A DNA stretch of 64,000 nt from Microlunatus kandeliicorticis. GTDB taxonomy: Bacteria > Actinomycetota > Actinomycetes > Propionibacteriales > Propionibacteriaceae. Shown here in pieces: positions 17,421 through 27,647 of this stretch. Both the position numbers and the translations under genes were made by a program. The stretch spans positions 124,001 to 188,000 of the forward strand of contig NZ_JACGWT010000006.1 of the NCBI RefSeq assembly GCF_014137855.1. Direction: 5' to 3'. The notes under the pieces are model-generated. The model was not told the DNA's origin and did no database searches. It was given only the letters and a program-made list of their open reading frames with translations. Numbering within the stretch: position 1 is the first letter of the stretch; each line of letters begins with the position of its first letter.

Positions 17421-18434
17421 ATGAAGGTGCTGCTGACCGGCGGAGCGGGCTACATCGGATCGCACACCGCGGTGGTGCTGCTCGAGGCCGGGCACGACGT
17501 GGTGGTGCTGGACAACCTGGCCAACTCCAGCCCGGAGAGCCTGGTCCGGGTGGCCGAACTGACCGGTCGGGAGGCGCCGCTGGTGGTCGGCGACATCGCC
17601 GACCGGAAGCTGGTCGAGCGCACCCTGCGCGATCACGGGATCGACGCGGTGATCCACTTCGCCGGGCTCAAGGCGGTCGGCGAGTCGGTGGCCAAGCCGC
17701 TCGACTACTACACCAACAACACCGGCGGCACCCTCGAGCTGCTGCACGCGATGGACGCCGCCCAGGTGCGGACCATCGTCTTCTCCTCCTCGGCGACCGT
17801 CTACGGCGCGCCCGAGCAGGTGCCGTTGATCGAGAAGATGGAGCTCGACGCGACCAACCCCTACGGCCGCACCAAGGAGCAGATCGAGGACATCCTCACC
17901 GACGTGGCCGCGGCCGACGACCGCTGGCGGGTGGCGCTGCTGCGCTACTTCAACCCGGTCGGCGCACACCCGTCGGGACGAATCGGCGAGGACCCGACCG
18001 GCATCCCGAACAACCTGATGCCGTTCATCGCGCAGGTGGCGGTCGGCCGCCGGGAGAAGCTGGTGGTCTTCGGCGACGACTACCCGACGCCCGACGGCAC
18101 CTGCATCCGCGACTACATCCACGTCCTCGACCTGGCCGCCGGCCACCTGGCCGCGCTGGAGTTCCTGGCCGACCACCAGGGCCGGCACAGCTGGAACCTC
18201 GGCACCGGGCACGGGTCGAGCGTCTACGAGGTGCTGCACGCGTTCGAGCGGGCGGTCGGCCGGCCGATCCCCTACGAGGTCGGTCCGCGGCGGCCGGGTG
18301 ACGCCCCGGTCAGCTACGCCGACCCGTCCGCCGCGCTGGCCGACCTCAGCTGGTCGGCGAGCCGCGGGCTGGACGAGATGTGCGCCGACCACTGGCGCTG
18401 GCAGCAGCAGAACCCGCACGGCTACACCGGTTAG
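17421..18434 (+). CDS. galE: UDP-glucose 4-epimerase
   Basis: Interconverts UDP-glucose and UDP-galactose. 337 residues, full length. NAD-binding GGAGYIGSH (7-15), Ser-containing FSSSATVYG (121-129), catalytic Tyr148 and Lys152 in NPYGRTK, and the GalE-typical RYFNPVGAHPSG and GTCIRDYIHVLDLA. The start is fixed by a -10 box 7 bases upstream with no room for a ribosome site. It supplies galactosyl groups for cell-surface polymers or galactose catabolism. Confidence 0.96.
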   Translation: MKVLLTGGAGYIGSHTAVVLLEAGHDVVVLDNLANSSPESLVRVAELTGREAPLVVGDIADRKLVERTLRDHGIDAVIHFAGLKAVGESVAKPLDYYTNNTGGTLELLHAMDAAQVRTIVFSSSATVYGAPEQVPLIEKMELDATNPYGRTKEQIEDILTDVAAADDRWRVALLRYFNPVGAHPSGRIGEDPTGIPNNLMPFIAQVAVGRREKLVVFGDDYPTPDGTCIRDYIHVLDLAAGHLAALEFLADHQGRHSWNLGTGHGSSVYEVLHAFERAVGRPIPYEVGPRRPGDAPVSYADPSAALADLSWSASRGLDEMCADHWRWQQQNPHGYTG

Positions 18435-18466
18435 ACCCGGCTGAGCAGCCCCGGGCAGACCCCGCC

Positions 18467-18486
18467 GAGACCCCGGATCGGGTCTC
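18467..18486 (+). terminator. Stem-loop between galE and the YciI gene
   Basis: GAGACCC, six-base loop, GGGTCTC: a perfect 7-bp stem 32 bases after the galE stop and two bases before the next -10 box. No T tract follows, so termination is only plausible. Confidence 0.4.
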
Positions 18487-18488
18487 GT

Positions 18489-18494
18489 TACGAT
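18489..18494 (+). promoter_or_regulatory. -10 box TACGAT, leaderless YciI-like gene
   Basis: TACGAT, 6 bases, ATG at 18501. Confidence 0.6.
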
Positions 18495-18500
18495 GCCAAG

Positions 18501-18788
18501 ATGTTCGTGGTGACGCTGACGTACACGGCCGAGCTGGCCGAGATCGACGCCGCACTGCACGACCACGCCGAGTGGCTCGACCAGCAGTTCAACGACGGGA
18601 TCTTCCTGGCCTCCGGTCGACAGATCCCGCGCAAGGGTGGCGTCATCCTGGCCTCCGGCACCACCCGCAGCGACCTCGAGCACCGCATCGCCGAGGACCC
18701 GTTCAGCGAGCGCGGTCTGGCCAGCTACGAGATCGCCGAGTTCAACGCCACCCGGGTCGTCCCGGGGCTCGAGCTGCTCCAGGCCTGA
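18501..18788 (+). CDS. YciI-like protein
   Basis: 95 residues of the ferredoxin-like YciI/YCII fold, which includes small dehalogenase-like and muconolactone-isomerase-like proteins of mostly unknown role. Recognisable features are HDHAEWLDQQFNDGIFLASG, with the His and Asp of the putative active site, and a C-terminal ELLQA end. Own promoter immediately upstream. No functional hint from neighbours. Confidence 0.8.
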   Translation: MFVVTLTYTAELAEIDAALHDHAEWLDQQFNDGIFLASGRQIPRKGGVILASGTTRSDLEHRIAEDPFSERGLASYEIAEFNATRVVPGLELLQA

Positions 18789-18818
18789 GCTCCCGCCCGG
18801 GCCACCGGCGGATGACCC

Positions 18819-18866
18819 GAAACACGGCTGTCACGTCCTGAGGGGTATCTGAAACGCACGCGTAAC
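18819..18866 (+). promoter_or_regulatory. GlnR-type operator upstream of amtB
   Basis: GAAAC-n6-GTCAC at 18819-18834 and GAAAC-n6-GTAAC at 18851-18866. These are the two half-site types of the actinobacterial nitrogen regulator GlnR (GTnAC and GAAAC, 6-base spacing), repeated 32 bp apart, about three helical turns. The second pair ends 146 bp before the amtB start. Confidence 0.65.
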
Positions 18867-19012
18867 CCGTGCGGCGCTGTCCGCAACACGTCGGCAGCAG
18901 AGTATGCGCCAGCAGCGGCGCGGCCCCCTTCCCTTTCACCGAGGCGTTCCCCGGGGTTCCTGCGCGGCTGCGTCCCTCCAGTCATCTCGTCCACCTCACC
19001 GAAAGATGTGAC

Positions 19013-20748
<1,736 letters not shown>

Positions 20749-20840
20749 AGCGTGACCTGACCAGCGAGTGCCTCAACGTCGCGATCCGGTCCTCCTGGGA
20801 AACCAGTGGGGGGCCGGATCGTCGGCGTTCCGTCACCCGG

Positions 20841-23147
20841 GTGATGGAGGAGGCGCTCGAGGAGCTCTGGGCTGAGGCGGGCGGGCCCACCCACGGGGTC
20901 GGGCTCGCCTGCGTCGGCAGCCTCGCGCGCCGCGAGCTCGGTCCCCGTTCCGACCTCGACCTGGTGCTGGTGCACGACGGCCGGACCGCCGGGGTCGAGG
21001 CGCTGGCCGAACGGCTCTGGTACCCGCTGTGGGACTCGCGGGTGCGGCTCGACCACGCGGTCCGCACCCCGGCGGAGTGCGCATCGATCGCGGGCAGCGA
21101 GCTCAGTGCCGGGGTCGGGCTGCTCGACCTGCGTCCGCTGGCCGGGGACCGCGACCTGGTCGGGTCGGCCCGGACGGCCCTGCTCGCCTCCTGGCGCAAC
21201 GGCGCCCGCAAGCGGCTGCCCGAGCTGCTCGACTCGATCGACGAGCGACGGCGGACGTTCGGCGACGCCGCCTATCTGCTCGAGCCCGACCTCAAGGAGG
21301 CCCGCGGCGGGTTCCGCGACATGAGCACGCTCCGCGCGCTGGCCGCCACCTGGCTGACCGACCTGCCGCACGGGTTGGTGACCGAGCCGTACCACCGGCT
21401 GCTCGACGTCCGCGACGCGCTGCACGTCACGGCGGGACGGACGCTGGACCGGCTGCTGGCCACCGAGGTCGACGAAGTGGCCGCGCGGCTCGGCTACCCC
21501 GACGGCGACGAGCTGCACCGCTACGTCTCGCTGGCCGCCCGGCGGATCGGCTACGCCGTCGACCTGACCGCCCGCGCGGCCCGGCAGGTGCTCCCGGTGC
21601 GGCGGGTGATCAGCTTCGCCCGGCGCGAGCGGAAGCCGGTGCTGTCCGAGGGGCCGCACGGACTGATCGTCCACGCCGGCGAGGTCGGGCTCGGCCAGCG
21701 CGTGTCGGTCGCCGACCCGCTGCTCGGACTGCGCGCCGCCGCCTACGCCGCCCGCGAGGGGCTGGTGCTCTCCCCGGTCACCGCGGAGAACCTGGGCCGC
21801 GCGCTGGCCGACGGGACCACCCCGCCGCTTCCCGACCCGTGGCCGGCCGAGGCGCTGGAGGCCCTGCTCGAGCTGTTGTCCGCGGGCCGCGGGCTGCTCG
21901 GACCGTGGGAGGCGCTCGAGCTCAACCGTTGCATCGGGGTCTGGCTGCCGGACTGGACGTCGATCCGGGCCAAGCCGCAGCACAACCCGATCCACCGGCA
22001 CACCGTCGACCGGCACTCGGTGCAGACCGTGGTGGAGTGCGCGCCGTTCCTGACCGCGGTCGAACGTCCCGACCTGTTGCTGCTGGCGGCGCTGTTCCAC
22101 GACATCGGCAAGGCGACGGCGGGTCGCGACCATCCGGCGGTGGGAGCCCCGGTGGCCCGGGCCGCGGTGCTGCGGCTGGGGCTGAGTGCCGAGGACGCCG
22201 ACGTGGTCGCGCTGCTGGTCCGCGAGCACCTGGCGCTGGCCGACCTGGCGACCCACCGCGACCACACCGACCCGGCCACCGCCGAGACGCTCGCCACCGC
22301 GGTCGGCGGGCGGGCCGAGAACCTGCGGCTGCTCCGGGCCCTGACCGAGGCGGACGCCCGGGCGGCCGGTCCGGCGGCCTGGTCGCCGTGGCGGGCGCAG
22401 CTGATCGACGCCCTGGCCGACCGGGTGCTCGGCCGGCTGACCGGCGCCGAGCGCCCGGCGCCCGCCCAGACCGCGCGCGGCGTCCGGCTGGCCGCCGCCG
22501 TGGCCGGTGACGGGCGGCCGCGGGTCGAGGTCGAGCCGGTGCCCGGCGGGGTCGAGCTGGTGGCCGCCGAGCGTGACCGGGTCGGTCTGTTCGGCGACAT
22601 GGCCGGGCTGCTCGCCGCGCACCAGGTGACCGTGCGCTCGGGATCGCTGACCACCGAGCACGGCATCGCGGTGAACACCTGGCGGCTGGAGGTCGACGAC
22701 CCGGCCGACCTGCCCCCGGCGTCGGTGCTGCAGACCGAGCTGCAACGGCTGGCCGAGGGTGACCACCGGGTGCTGCAGGGGGTGCGGCGGCGCGACCTGC
22801 GGAACCGGGCCGGCGCGCCGACCCCGTTCGTCGCCGCGCTCCCCGGGGCCAGCGAGACCGCCGCGGTGCTCGAGGTCCGCGCCGGCGACCGGAGCGGGCT
22901 GCTCTGGGCCCTCGGCGAGGCGGTGGCCGGGATCGGGCTCAACCTCCGGTCGGCCCACGTCAGCACGCTGGCCGGCCAGGCCATCGACACGCTCTATCTG
23001 ACCGAGCCCGACGGTCGCCGTCCGGACGACGACCGGGTCGCCGAGGCCATCACCGTGGTCCGCGCCGCCGCCGGACTGCCCGAGCCGGACAGGCAGGCGA
23101 CCACGGCGACCGCCGACAGGCACGGAGACCCGATCACGGCGCCCTGA
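20841..23147 (+). CDS. glnD: PII uridylyl/adenylyl-transferase
   Basis: Modifies and demodifies GlnK according to nitrogen status. About 768 residues. Nucleotidyltransferase motif VGSLARRELGPRSDLDLVLVH (catalytic Asp pair at about 38-40), DLKEARGGFRDM typical of GlnD, an HD hydrolase domain (LFHDIGKATAGRDHP) and two C-terminal ACT domains (VELVAAERDRVGLFGDMAGLL and AVLEVRAGDRSGLLWALGEAV). Starts at GTG 20841 or ATG 20844, giving a short N-terminus. The TGA stop lies within the first unit of the 69-bp repeat array, so the natural C-terminus may have been trimmed or replaced. Confidence 0.93.
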   Translation: MMEEALEELWAEAGGPTHGVGLACVGSLARRELGPRSDLDLVLVHDGRTAGVEALAERLWYPLWDSRVRLDHAVRTPAECASIAGSELSAGVGLLDLRPLAGDRDLVGSARTALLASWRNGARKRLPELLDSIDERRRTFGDAAYLLEPDLKEARGGFRDMSTLRALAATWLTDLPHGLVTEPYHRLLDVRDALHVTAGRTLDRLLATEVDEVAARLGYPDGDELHRYVSLAARRIGYAVDLTARAARQVLPVRRVISFARRERKPVLSEGPHGLIVHAGEVGLGQRVSVADPLLGLRAAAYAAREGLVLSPVTAENLGRALADGTTPPLPDPWPAEALEALLELLSAGRGLLGPWEALELNRCIGVWLPDWTSIRAKPQHNPIHRHTVDRHSVQTVVECAPFLTAVERPDLLLLAALFHDIGKATAGRDHPAVGAPVARAAVLRLGLSAEDADVVALLVREHLALADLATHRDHTDPATAETLATAVGGRAENLRLLRALTEADARAAGPAAWSPWRAQLIDALADRVLGRLTGAERPAPAQTARGVRLAAAVAGDGRPRVEVEPVPGGVELVAAERDRVGLFGDMAGLLAAHQVTVRSGSLTTEHGIAVNTWRLEVDDPADLPPASVLQTELQRLAEGDHRVLQGVRRRDLRNRAGAPTPFVAALPGASETAAVLEVRAGDRSGLLWALGEAVAGIGLNLRSAHVSTLAGQAIDTLYLTEPDGRRPDDDRVAEAITVVRAAAGLPEPDRQATTATADRHGDPITAP

Positions 23148-23760
23148 GCCTGCCGAAGGGCGAGGAGCCAGCGCTTCGACAAGCTCACCGCACGTATACG
23201 CGCCCACGCTCCCTGAGCCTGTCGAAGGGCAAGGAGCCAGCGCCTCGACAAGCTCAGCGCACGTATACGCGCCCACGCTCCCCGCGCCTGTTGAAGGGCA
23301 AGGAGCCAGCGCTCCGACAAGCGCGCGTCCTCGCGCCCACGCTCCCCGCGCCTGTCGAAGGGCGAGGAGCCAGCGCTTCGACAAGCTCAGCGCACGTCCT
23401 CGCGCTCACGCTCCCTGAACCTGTCGAAGGGCAAGGAGCCAGCGCTTCGACAAGCTCAGCGTGCGTGCTCGCGCTCACGCTCCCTGAGCCTGTCGAAGGG
23501 TGGGCAGCGAGCGCTCCGACAAAGTCAGCGCACGTGCTCGCGCTCATGCTCCCTGAGGCTGTCGAAGGGCGAGCAGCCAGCGCTTCGACAAGCTCAGCGC
23601 ACGTCCTCGCGCCCACGCTCCCTGAGCCTGCCGAAGGGCGATGGCCACGCGCCGGCTCGCGCTTCGACAAGCTCAGCGCACGCGCTCTCGCTCACGCTCC
23701 CTGAGCCCGTCGAAGGGTGAGGAGCCAGCGCTTCGACACGCTCAGCGAGCGTTCGAGCGG
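23142..23760. repeat. Array of nine units of a 69-bp repeat
   Basis: Units begin at 23142, 23211, 23280, 23344, 23413, 23482, 23551, 23620 and 23699. Six are exactly 69 bp, one is 64, one is 79 and the last is partial. Each unit holds CCCTGAGCCTGTCGAAGGG and, about 15 bases on, CTTCGACAAGCTCAGCGCACG, which pair as an imperfect inverted repeat; a variable ACGTATACGCGCCC or ACGTCCTCGCGCTC spacer follows. Because 69 is a multiple of three, both strands stay open for long stretches, but these are not genes. The array fills the gap between convergent glnD and the HEAT-like gene. Confidence 0.92.
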
Positions 23761-23781
23761 ACACCCTCCGACGGCCCAGGG

Positions 23782-24222
23782 TCAGGGGTCGGCGGCGACG
23801 ATCCGGTCGACGGCGCGGGCGGCGGCCGCGCGGACGCGGGCGTTGGGGTCGACACGGAGGGCGTCGAGGGGTTCGAGCAGGTCGTCGAGGCGGTGGCGGG
23901 CGGCGACCTTGGCCGCCATCTCGCGGACCCGCCAGTGGTCGTCGGTCAACGCCGTGCGCAGCTCGGGGAGAGCGTCGTCGTGCCAGGACCAGAGCAGGCC
24001 GCGGGCCGCCCAGGTCCGGAACCAGTAGCTCTCGGGATCGCGGGCCAGCTCGTGGTCGGCGAGCGGAGCGCCGAGCATCCGGACGAGATCGACCAGCCCG
24101 GCCCGGTCGGGTGACTCGCCAAGCAGCAACCGGCGACAGCCGTCGACGACCGCCGGGCGACCCCAGCGGGCGCAGGCGCGGTCGACCAGCGTCCGCGGCA
24201 GCGGCCGGTCCGAGGAGCCCAC
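23782..24222 (-). CDS. HEAT-repeat-like protein
   Basis: 146 residues from the GTG at 24222. The C-terminal half shows alpha-helical repeats of HEAT type (WRVREMAAKVAARH, then RVRAAAARAVDRIVAADP). Actinobacterial proteins of this kind are usually annotated as HEAT-repeat hypotheticals and presumed to be scaffolds. A -10 box 6 bases ahead of the GTG supports this start; longer versions add unconserved residues. Function unknown. Confidence 0.7.
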   Translation of the reverse strand: MGSSDRPLPRTLVDRACARWGRPAVVDGCRRLLLGESPDRAGLVDLVRMLGAPLADHELARDPESYWFRTWAARGLLWSWHDDALPELRTALTDDHWRVREMAAKVAARHRLDDLLEPLDALRVDPNARVRAAAARAVDRIVAADP

Positions 24223-24228
24223 GGCTCG

Positions 24229-24234
24229 ACCGTA
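24229..24234 (-). promoter_or_regulatory. -10 box TACGGT, leaderless HEAT-like gene
   Basis: TACGGT on the minus strand, 6 bases, GTG at 24222. Confidence 0.55.
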
Positions 24235-24709
24235 GACCCCGGGGACGCCAAAGGACCGGCGCTCGCGACTCAGGGGGAAGTGAGACGTCAGTGCCGGTCC
24301 GTGGCTGGTGCTCGTCATCGAGCGATGCGGTTGTGGGGTGCTGCGGGGCGGCGCCGGTGGACGTCTCGCGGTGTCGGGGGCCACTGCGGTCGGTCGGGGG
24401 CGACGTCATGGTCGAGCGTCGGGTCGTGCGTGCGGAGGTTCGGTCCTGATCGGTGTCGGGGGCCACCGGCCGGGGACCTCGGTCCGCGGTGTCCGTCGGT
24501 GCGGGTTCGGGTGACCTTCTCCTTCGGCGTCGGGGGCCACCGTCGGTGTCGGTCGTCCGGAGCGTTTCCGTTCCGTGCTGACACCCAGAACACTACGGGC
24601 GCCAGCGGCGGCCGTCTCGGCTGCTCGTGCACACCCGATCGGCATTCCGTGCAGAGCTTCGGACCGCGTCAGCGGGCGAGCTCAACGGTCCCGAGTCAGT
24701 GGTCCCGAG
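24235..24709. other. 475-bp region without a convincing gene, with short repeats
   Basis: Three copies of a GTCGGGGGCCAC core (within about 24371-24385, 24451-24465 and 24526-24540, spaced 70 to 80 bp) and a triple GGTCCCGAGTCAGT repeat (24688-24721, running into the pfkB 3' end). Open frames here are short, differ in base use from neighbours and match nothing I know. It may be a decayed gene or a repeat scar. Confidence 0.5.
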
Positions 24710-24721
24710 TCAGTGGTCCCG
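24688..24721. repeat. 14-bp tandem repeat, about two and a half copies
   Basis: GGTCCCGAGTCAGT occurs twice and is followed by GGTCCCGGGT. The last copies overlap the 3' end of the PfkB kinase gene on the minus strand and encode its final residues. Confidence 0.75.
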
Positions 24722-25657
24722 GGTGGCCACCAGCGCATCGACCTCCTCGGTGCTGGGCGGCTGGGCGCCCTTGCGTCCGCAGACGATCGAGGCAGCCGCC
24801 GCCCCGCGGGTGAGGGCGTCGGACAGCCCGGCGCCGCGCGCGACGAAGCCGTCGAGGAACCCGGCCATGAAGGTGTCCCCGGCGCCCACCGTGTCGAGCA
24901 CCTCGGTCGGGAAGCCGGCCACGTCGACCCAGTCGCCCTCGTGCGGCAGCGCCGACGCGCCGCCCTCACCACGGGTGACCAGCACGTGCCCGACCCCGTG
25001 CTCGGTCCGGTAGCCCTCGGCGAGCTGCTTCCAGTCGGCGCCGCCCCCGGCCCGGGCGAGGAAGGCGAGGTCGTCGTCGCTGGCCTTGACGATGCCGCCG
25101 CGCTCCCCCACCAGCGCGACCCACGGCTGCACCCGGCGCCAGTACTCGGCCGGGTCGGAGATCACCGTCGGGCGGACGTTGATGTCGATGCTGATCGGTG
25201 CGGACGTGCCGCGCACCCAGTCGAGCAGCACCTCCGCGCCCGGTTCGACGACCAGGGCCAGCGAGGCGATGTGCAGCCAGTCGTCGGCCGAGAGCGCGGG
25301 GAGCTCGTCGGGCTGCCAGCGGAAGTTCGCGGTCTGGTCGAAGTGGAAGGCGTAGGACGCCTTGCCCTGCTCGTCGAGGCTGACCACGGCCAGCGAGGTG
25401 AACTCGTCGGTGGTGACCGCCAGGTCGAGCTGCACGCCGGCCCGCTCGATGTGGCCGCGGAGCTGACGCCCGAAGTCGTCGGTGGAGATCCGGCCGAGGA
25501 AGTGCGTCGGGTTCCCGAGCAGCCCGAGCGCGACGGCGGTGTTCATCGGACCGCCCGCCGACAGCGCGAGCCAGCTGCTGGAGAACGTGTCGCTCGGCGC
25601 GTCCTCGTCCTTGACCAGGTCGATCAGGGTCTCGCCGCAGACTACGAAGCGCGTCAT
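24710..25657 (-). CDS. PfkB-family sugar kinase (fructokinase-like)
   Basis: 315 residues. PfkB signature 1 region (LALSAGGPMNTAVALGLLG, 31-49) and signature 2 DTVGAGDTFMAGFLDGF with GAGD at 258-261, where Asp261 is the catalytic base. N-terminal VVCGETLIDLV and the SIDINVRP anchor are typical of fructokinases and 2-keto-3-deoxygluconate-type kinases. Substrate not certain. Leaderless ATG: the -10 TAGGTT is 6 bases upstream and contains the TAG stop of the DUF4192 gene. Confidence 0.9.
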   Translation of the reverse strand: MTRFVVCGETLIDLVKDEDAPSDTFSSSWLALSAGGPMNTAVALGLLGNPTHFLGRISTDDFGRQLRGHIERAGVQLDLAVTTDEFTSLAVVSLDEQGKASYAFHFDQTANFRWQPDELPALSADDWLHIASLALVVEPGAEVLLDWVRGTSAPISIDINVRPTVISDPAEYWRRVQPWVALVGERGGIVKASDDDLAFLARAGGGADWKQLAEGYRTEHGVGHVLVTRGEGGASALPHEGDWVDVAGFPTEVLDTVGAGDTFMAGFLDGFVARGAGLSDALTRGAAAASIVCGRKGAQPPSTEEVDALVATRDH

Positions 25658-25663
25658 GGCGTC

Positions 25664-25669
25664 AACCTA
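25664..25669 (-). promoter_or_regulatory. -10 box TAGGTT, leaderless pfkB-family gene
   Basis: TAGGTT, 6 bases, ATG at 25657. TAG is also the stop codon of the upstream DUF4192 gene. Confidence 0.6.
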
Positions 25670-26764
25670 TCGAGGTGGGCCTGCCGAGTCCGGCACCGAA
25701 GACGAGCCGGTCAGCCGGCCCCAGGTCTCGGGCGGGAGCTGCTGGTCGAGCACGGCGTCGATCAGACCGGCCAACCGGTGCACCGGGTCGGACTCCAGCA
25801 CCCGGTCGACGCAGCACCGGGCCAGCGTGCCGTCACCGCACTGCCAGGCCGCCACGGCCAGCACGCAGAGCGGACCGGCCGCCAGCTCCGGCGGGCTGAC
25901 GGCGACGACCCGTTGCCACAGCTCGGCCTGCTGCCGTGCTCCGGGACGGTCGACCAGCACGAGTGCGGCGTCGCGTCCGGCCACCCCGGCGACCAGCAGC
26001 GCCAGGCCCAGCAGGTCGTCCTCGCCGGGCCCGCCGGGGACGTCCCGGTCGCCGGAGGAGGCGTCCCGTCTCCCGGCCATCGCGTCGAGCGCACGAGCGA
26101 CGGCACTACCCACCGGGACCGCCGGGTCGTGCTCCACCGCCCGCGTCGTGTCGCGGAGCGACCCCTGCAGGGCGCGAAGCCGGCGCCGGAGCCGGGGCAG
26201 CTCGCGCGCCGGCGGTCCGGCCGCCGACCGGGCCACCGCCGCCCGGTCGCCCCGCACCGCGCACCCCGCCAGCACCGCCTCGGCGACCAGCGGGCTGTCG
26301 CCGACGTCGTAGCCGACGCCCTCGGGCGGGCACGGGTCTCCCAGCCGCGACCACCACCGCGTCCCGTCCGCATGGATCGCCACCCGCACCGCGACCCCGG
26401 TGCCGTGCAGGGCGAACGCGGCCCGGTCGAGCACCCGGGCGCACCGGCGTCCGTCGGAGCCGTAGGCGATCAGCACCACCTCGGCGGCCCGCTGCTTCCG
26501 GGCCACCGCGACCACGGTGTCCACCACGGCCAGCTCGGCCTCGGGGTGCCCGGCCGGCGGCAGGTCGAGCCGGGCCGACAGCCCGAGCCTGCTCGCCCCG
26601 CCGTCCGGGTTCGCCACAAGCACGGACAGCACCAGCGACTCGTACGGGTGGTAGCCGAGCAGGTACGGGATCAGCAGCACCAGGTCGGTGTGGTCGGTGG
26701 CGCGCAACCGGACCGGTGCCTCCGGTGGTCCACCGGACCCGGGCAGGTCGTCGAGGATCCTCAT
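25667..26764 (-). CDS. DUF4192 family protein
   Basis: 365 residues from ATG 26764. The family core is clear: LRATDHTDLVLLIPYLLGYHPYESLVLSVL near the N-terminus, later VVDTVVAVARKQRAAEVVLIAYG and SPLVAEAVLAG, ending in a helical region (PLCVLAVAAWQCGDGTLARCCVDRVLESDP). DUF4192 is restricted mainly to actinobacteria and has no known activity. Longer start at 26962 is not supported because it would antisense the neighbouring gene and lose the -10 box. Confidence 0.88.
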   Translation of the reverse strand: MRILDDLPGSGGPPEAPVRLRATDHTDLVLLIPYLLGYHPYESLVLSVLVANPDGGASRLGLSARLDLPPAGHPEAELAVVDTVVAVARKQRAAEVVLIAYGSDGRRCARVLDRAAFALHGTGVAVRVAIHADGTRWWSRLGDPCPPEGVGYDVGDSPLVAEAVLAGCAVRGDRAAVARSAAGPPARELPRLRRRLRALQGSLRDTTRAVEHDPAVPVGSAVARALDAMAGRRDASSGDRDVPGGPGEDDLLGLALLVAGVAGRDAALVLVDRPGARQQAELWQRVVAVSPPELAAGPLCVLAVAAWQCGDGTLARCCVDRVLESDPVHRLAGLIDAVLDQQLPPETWGRLTGSSSVPDSAGPPR

Positions 26765-26770
26765 GCCCGC

Positions 26771-26776
26771 ACCCTG
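26771..26776 (-). promoter_or_regulatory. -10 box CAGGGT, leaderless DUF4192 gene
   Basis: CAGGGT, 6 bases, ATG at 26764. Confidence 0.45.
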
Positions 26777-26898
26777 GGACGGTCGTCCGGCGCGGTCCGC
26801 TCCGCCGGATCCGCTGTGGACGACGCTCCCCGACCGCCGCGGGCTGTGGACAGGCTGCGGCGCGGCGAACGCTGAGCGGTTGCGCGCCCCGCCGACGG

Positions 26899-26904
26899 TA
26901 GGTT
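26899..26904 (+). promoter_or_regulatory. -10 box TAGGTT, leaderless membrane-protein gene
   Basis: TAGGTT, 6 bases, GTG at 26911. Confidence 0.6.
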
Positions 26905-26910
26905 GGCCCG

Positions 26911-27612
26911 GTGAGCGACCGCGGCCCCGACTTCCAGCCGCCCGCCACTCCCCCCGGTCCACCCGCTCCGTTCGACCCGCGGCAGCCGATCGTCCCGACC
27001 GGCCCGGACCGCAGGGTGCCCGCCGGCACCGCCCCGGGCGCCCCGCGTCCGCCGCGGCCGGCCCGGCCGCCGCGGCGCTGGGGACCGACCGTCATCACCG
27101 GCGCGGTGCTCGCCGTCGCTGCCCTGCTGATCGTCACCGGGGTGCTCGTCGGGCGCTACCGCGACCAGCACGCCACGGCCGCGGCCACCCCGACGCCGGG
27201 CGCGCCGGCACCGGTGACGCCACCGCCCACCGACGCCAACGGCGACGCCACCGCGACCGCGTTCGAGGCCGAGACCGGCTCGGGGACGCTGTCGATCGTC
27301 GGCCACGCCTGGACCACCGGCGGCAGCCCGCCGCCGCAGTTCGGCGCCTACCTGCTGATCGAGATCCAGGTGAAGGTCGACACCGGTGACCTGGAGCTCG
27401 GTCCGCCCTTCTTCTCGGCCTTCGACGCCGACAGCCAGTCCTACGCGGCGACCACCACCGAGCTGCGCCGACCGGCGCTCGAGGACGCCGTGGTGCACGC
27501 CGGCCAGACGGCCCGCGGTTGGATCGCCTTCGACATCGACCGCGGCCGCACGCTCGTGATGCTCGCCGGTCAGGACGCCCGCCCGATCGCCGCCCTCAAG
27601 GTCGAGGGCTAG
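26911..27612 (+). CDS. Membrane-anchored protein with DUF4352-like domain
   Basis: 233 residues: a proline-rich cytoplasmic N-terminus (1-56), one membrane helix (about 58-81), a Pro/Thr-rich linker (about 88-112) and an extracellular beta-sandwich-like domain (about 118-230). The outer domain resembles DUF4352, with LLIEIQVKVDTG in the middle strand and a later GWIAFDIDRGRTLVMLAG strand pair. Such proteins are surface-exposed with unknown roles. 35 bp upstream of the epimerase gene and probably co-transcribed. Confidence 0.7.
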   Translation: MSDRGPDFQPPATPPGPPAPFDPRQPIVPTGPDRRVPAGTAPGAPRPPRPARPPRRWGPTVITGAVLAVAALLIVTGVLVGRYRDQHATAAATPTPGAPAPVTPPPTDANGDATATAFEAETGSGTLSIVGHAWTTGGSPPPQFGAYLLIEIQVKVDTGDLELGPPFFSAFDADSQSYAATTTELRRPALEDAVVHAGQTARGWIAFDIDRGRTLVMLAGQDARPIAALKVEG

Positions 27613-27647
27613 CAGGTCGAGGCACGAGGACGCAGGAGAGAACACCC

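Noticed and set aside
23291-23704. Repeat-encoded protein of about 137 residues on either strand
   Set aside because: It is a by-product of the 69-bp period being divisible by three. No ribosome site or start is seen, and the other strand reads just as well.
23142-23760. CRISPR array
   Set aside because: The units are tandem with no unique spacers of constant length; the variable part is a few bases and the whole unit is repeated. No cas genes are nearby.
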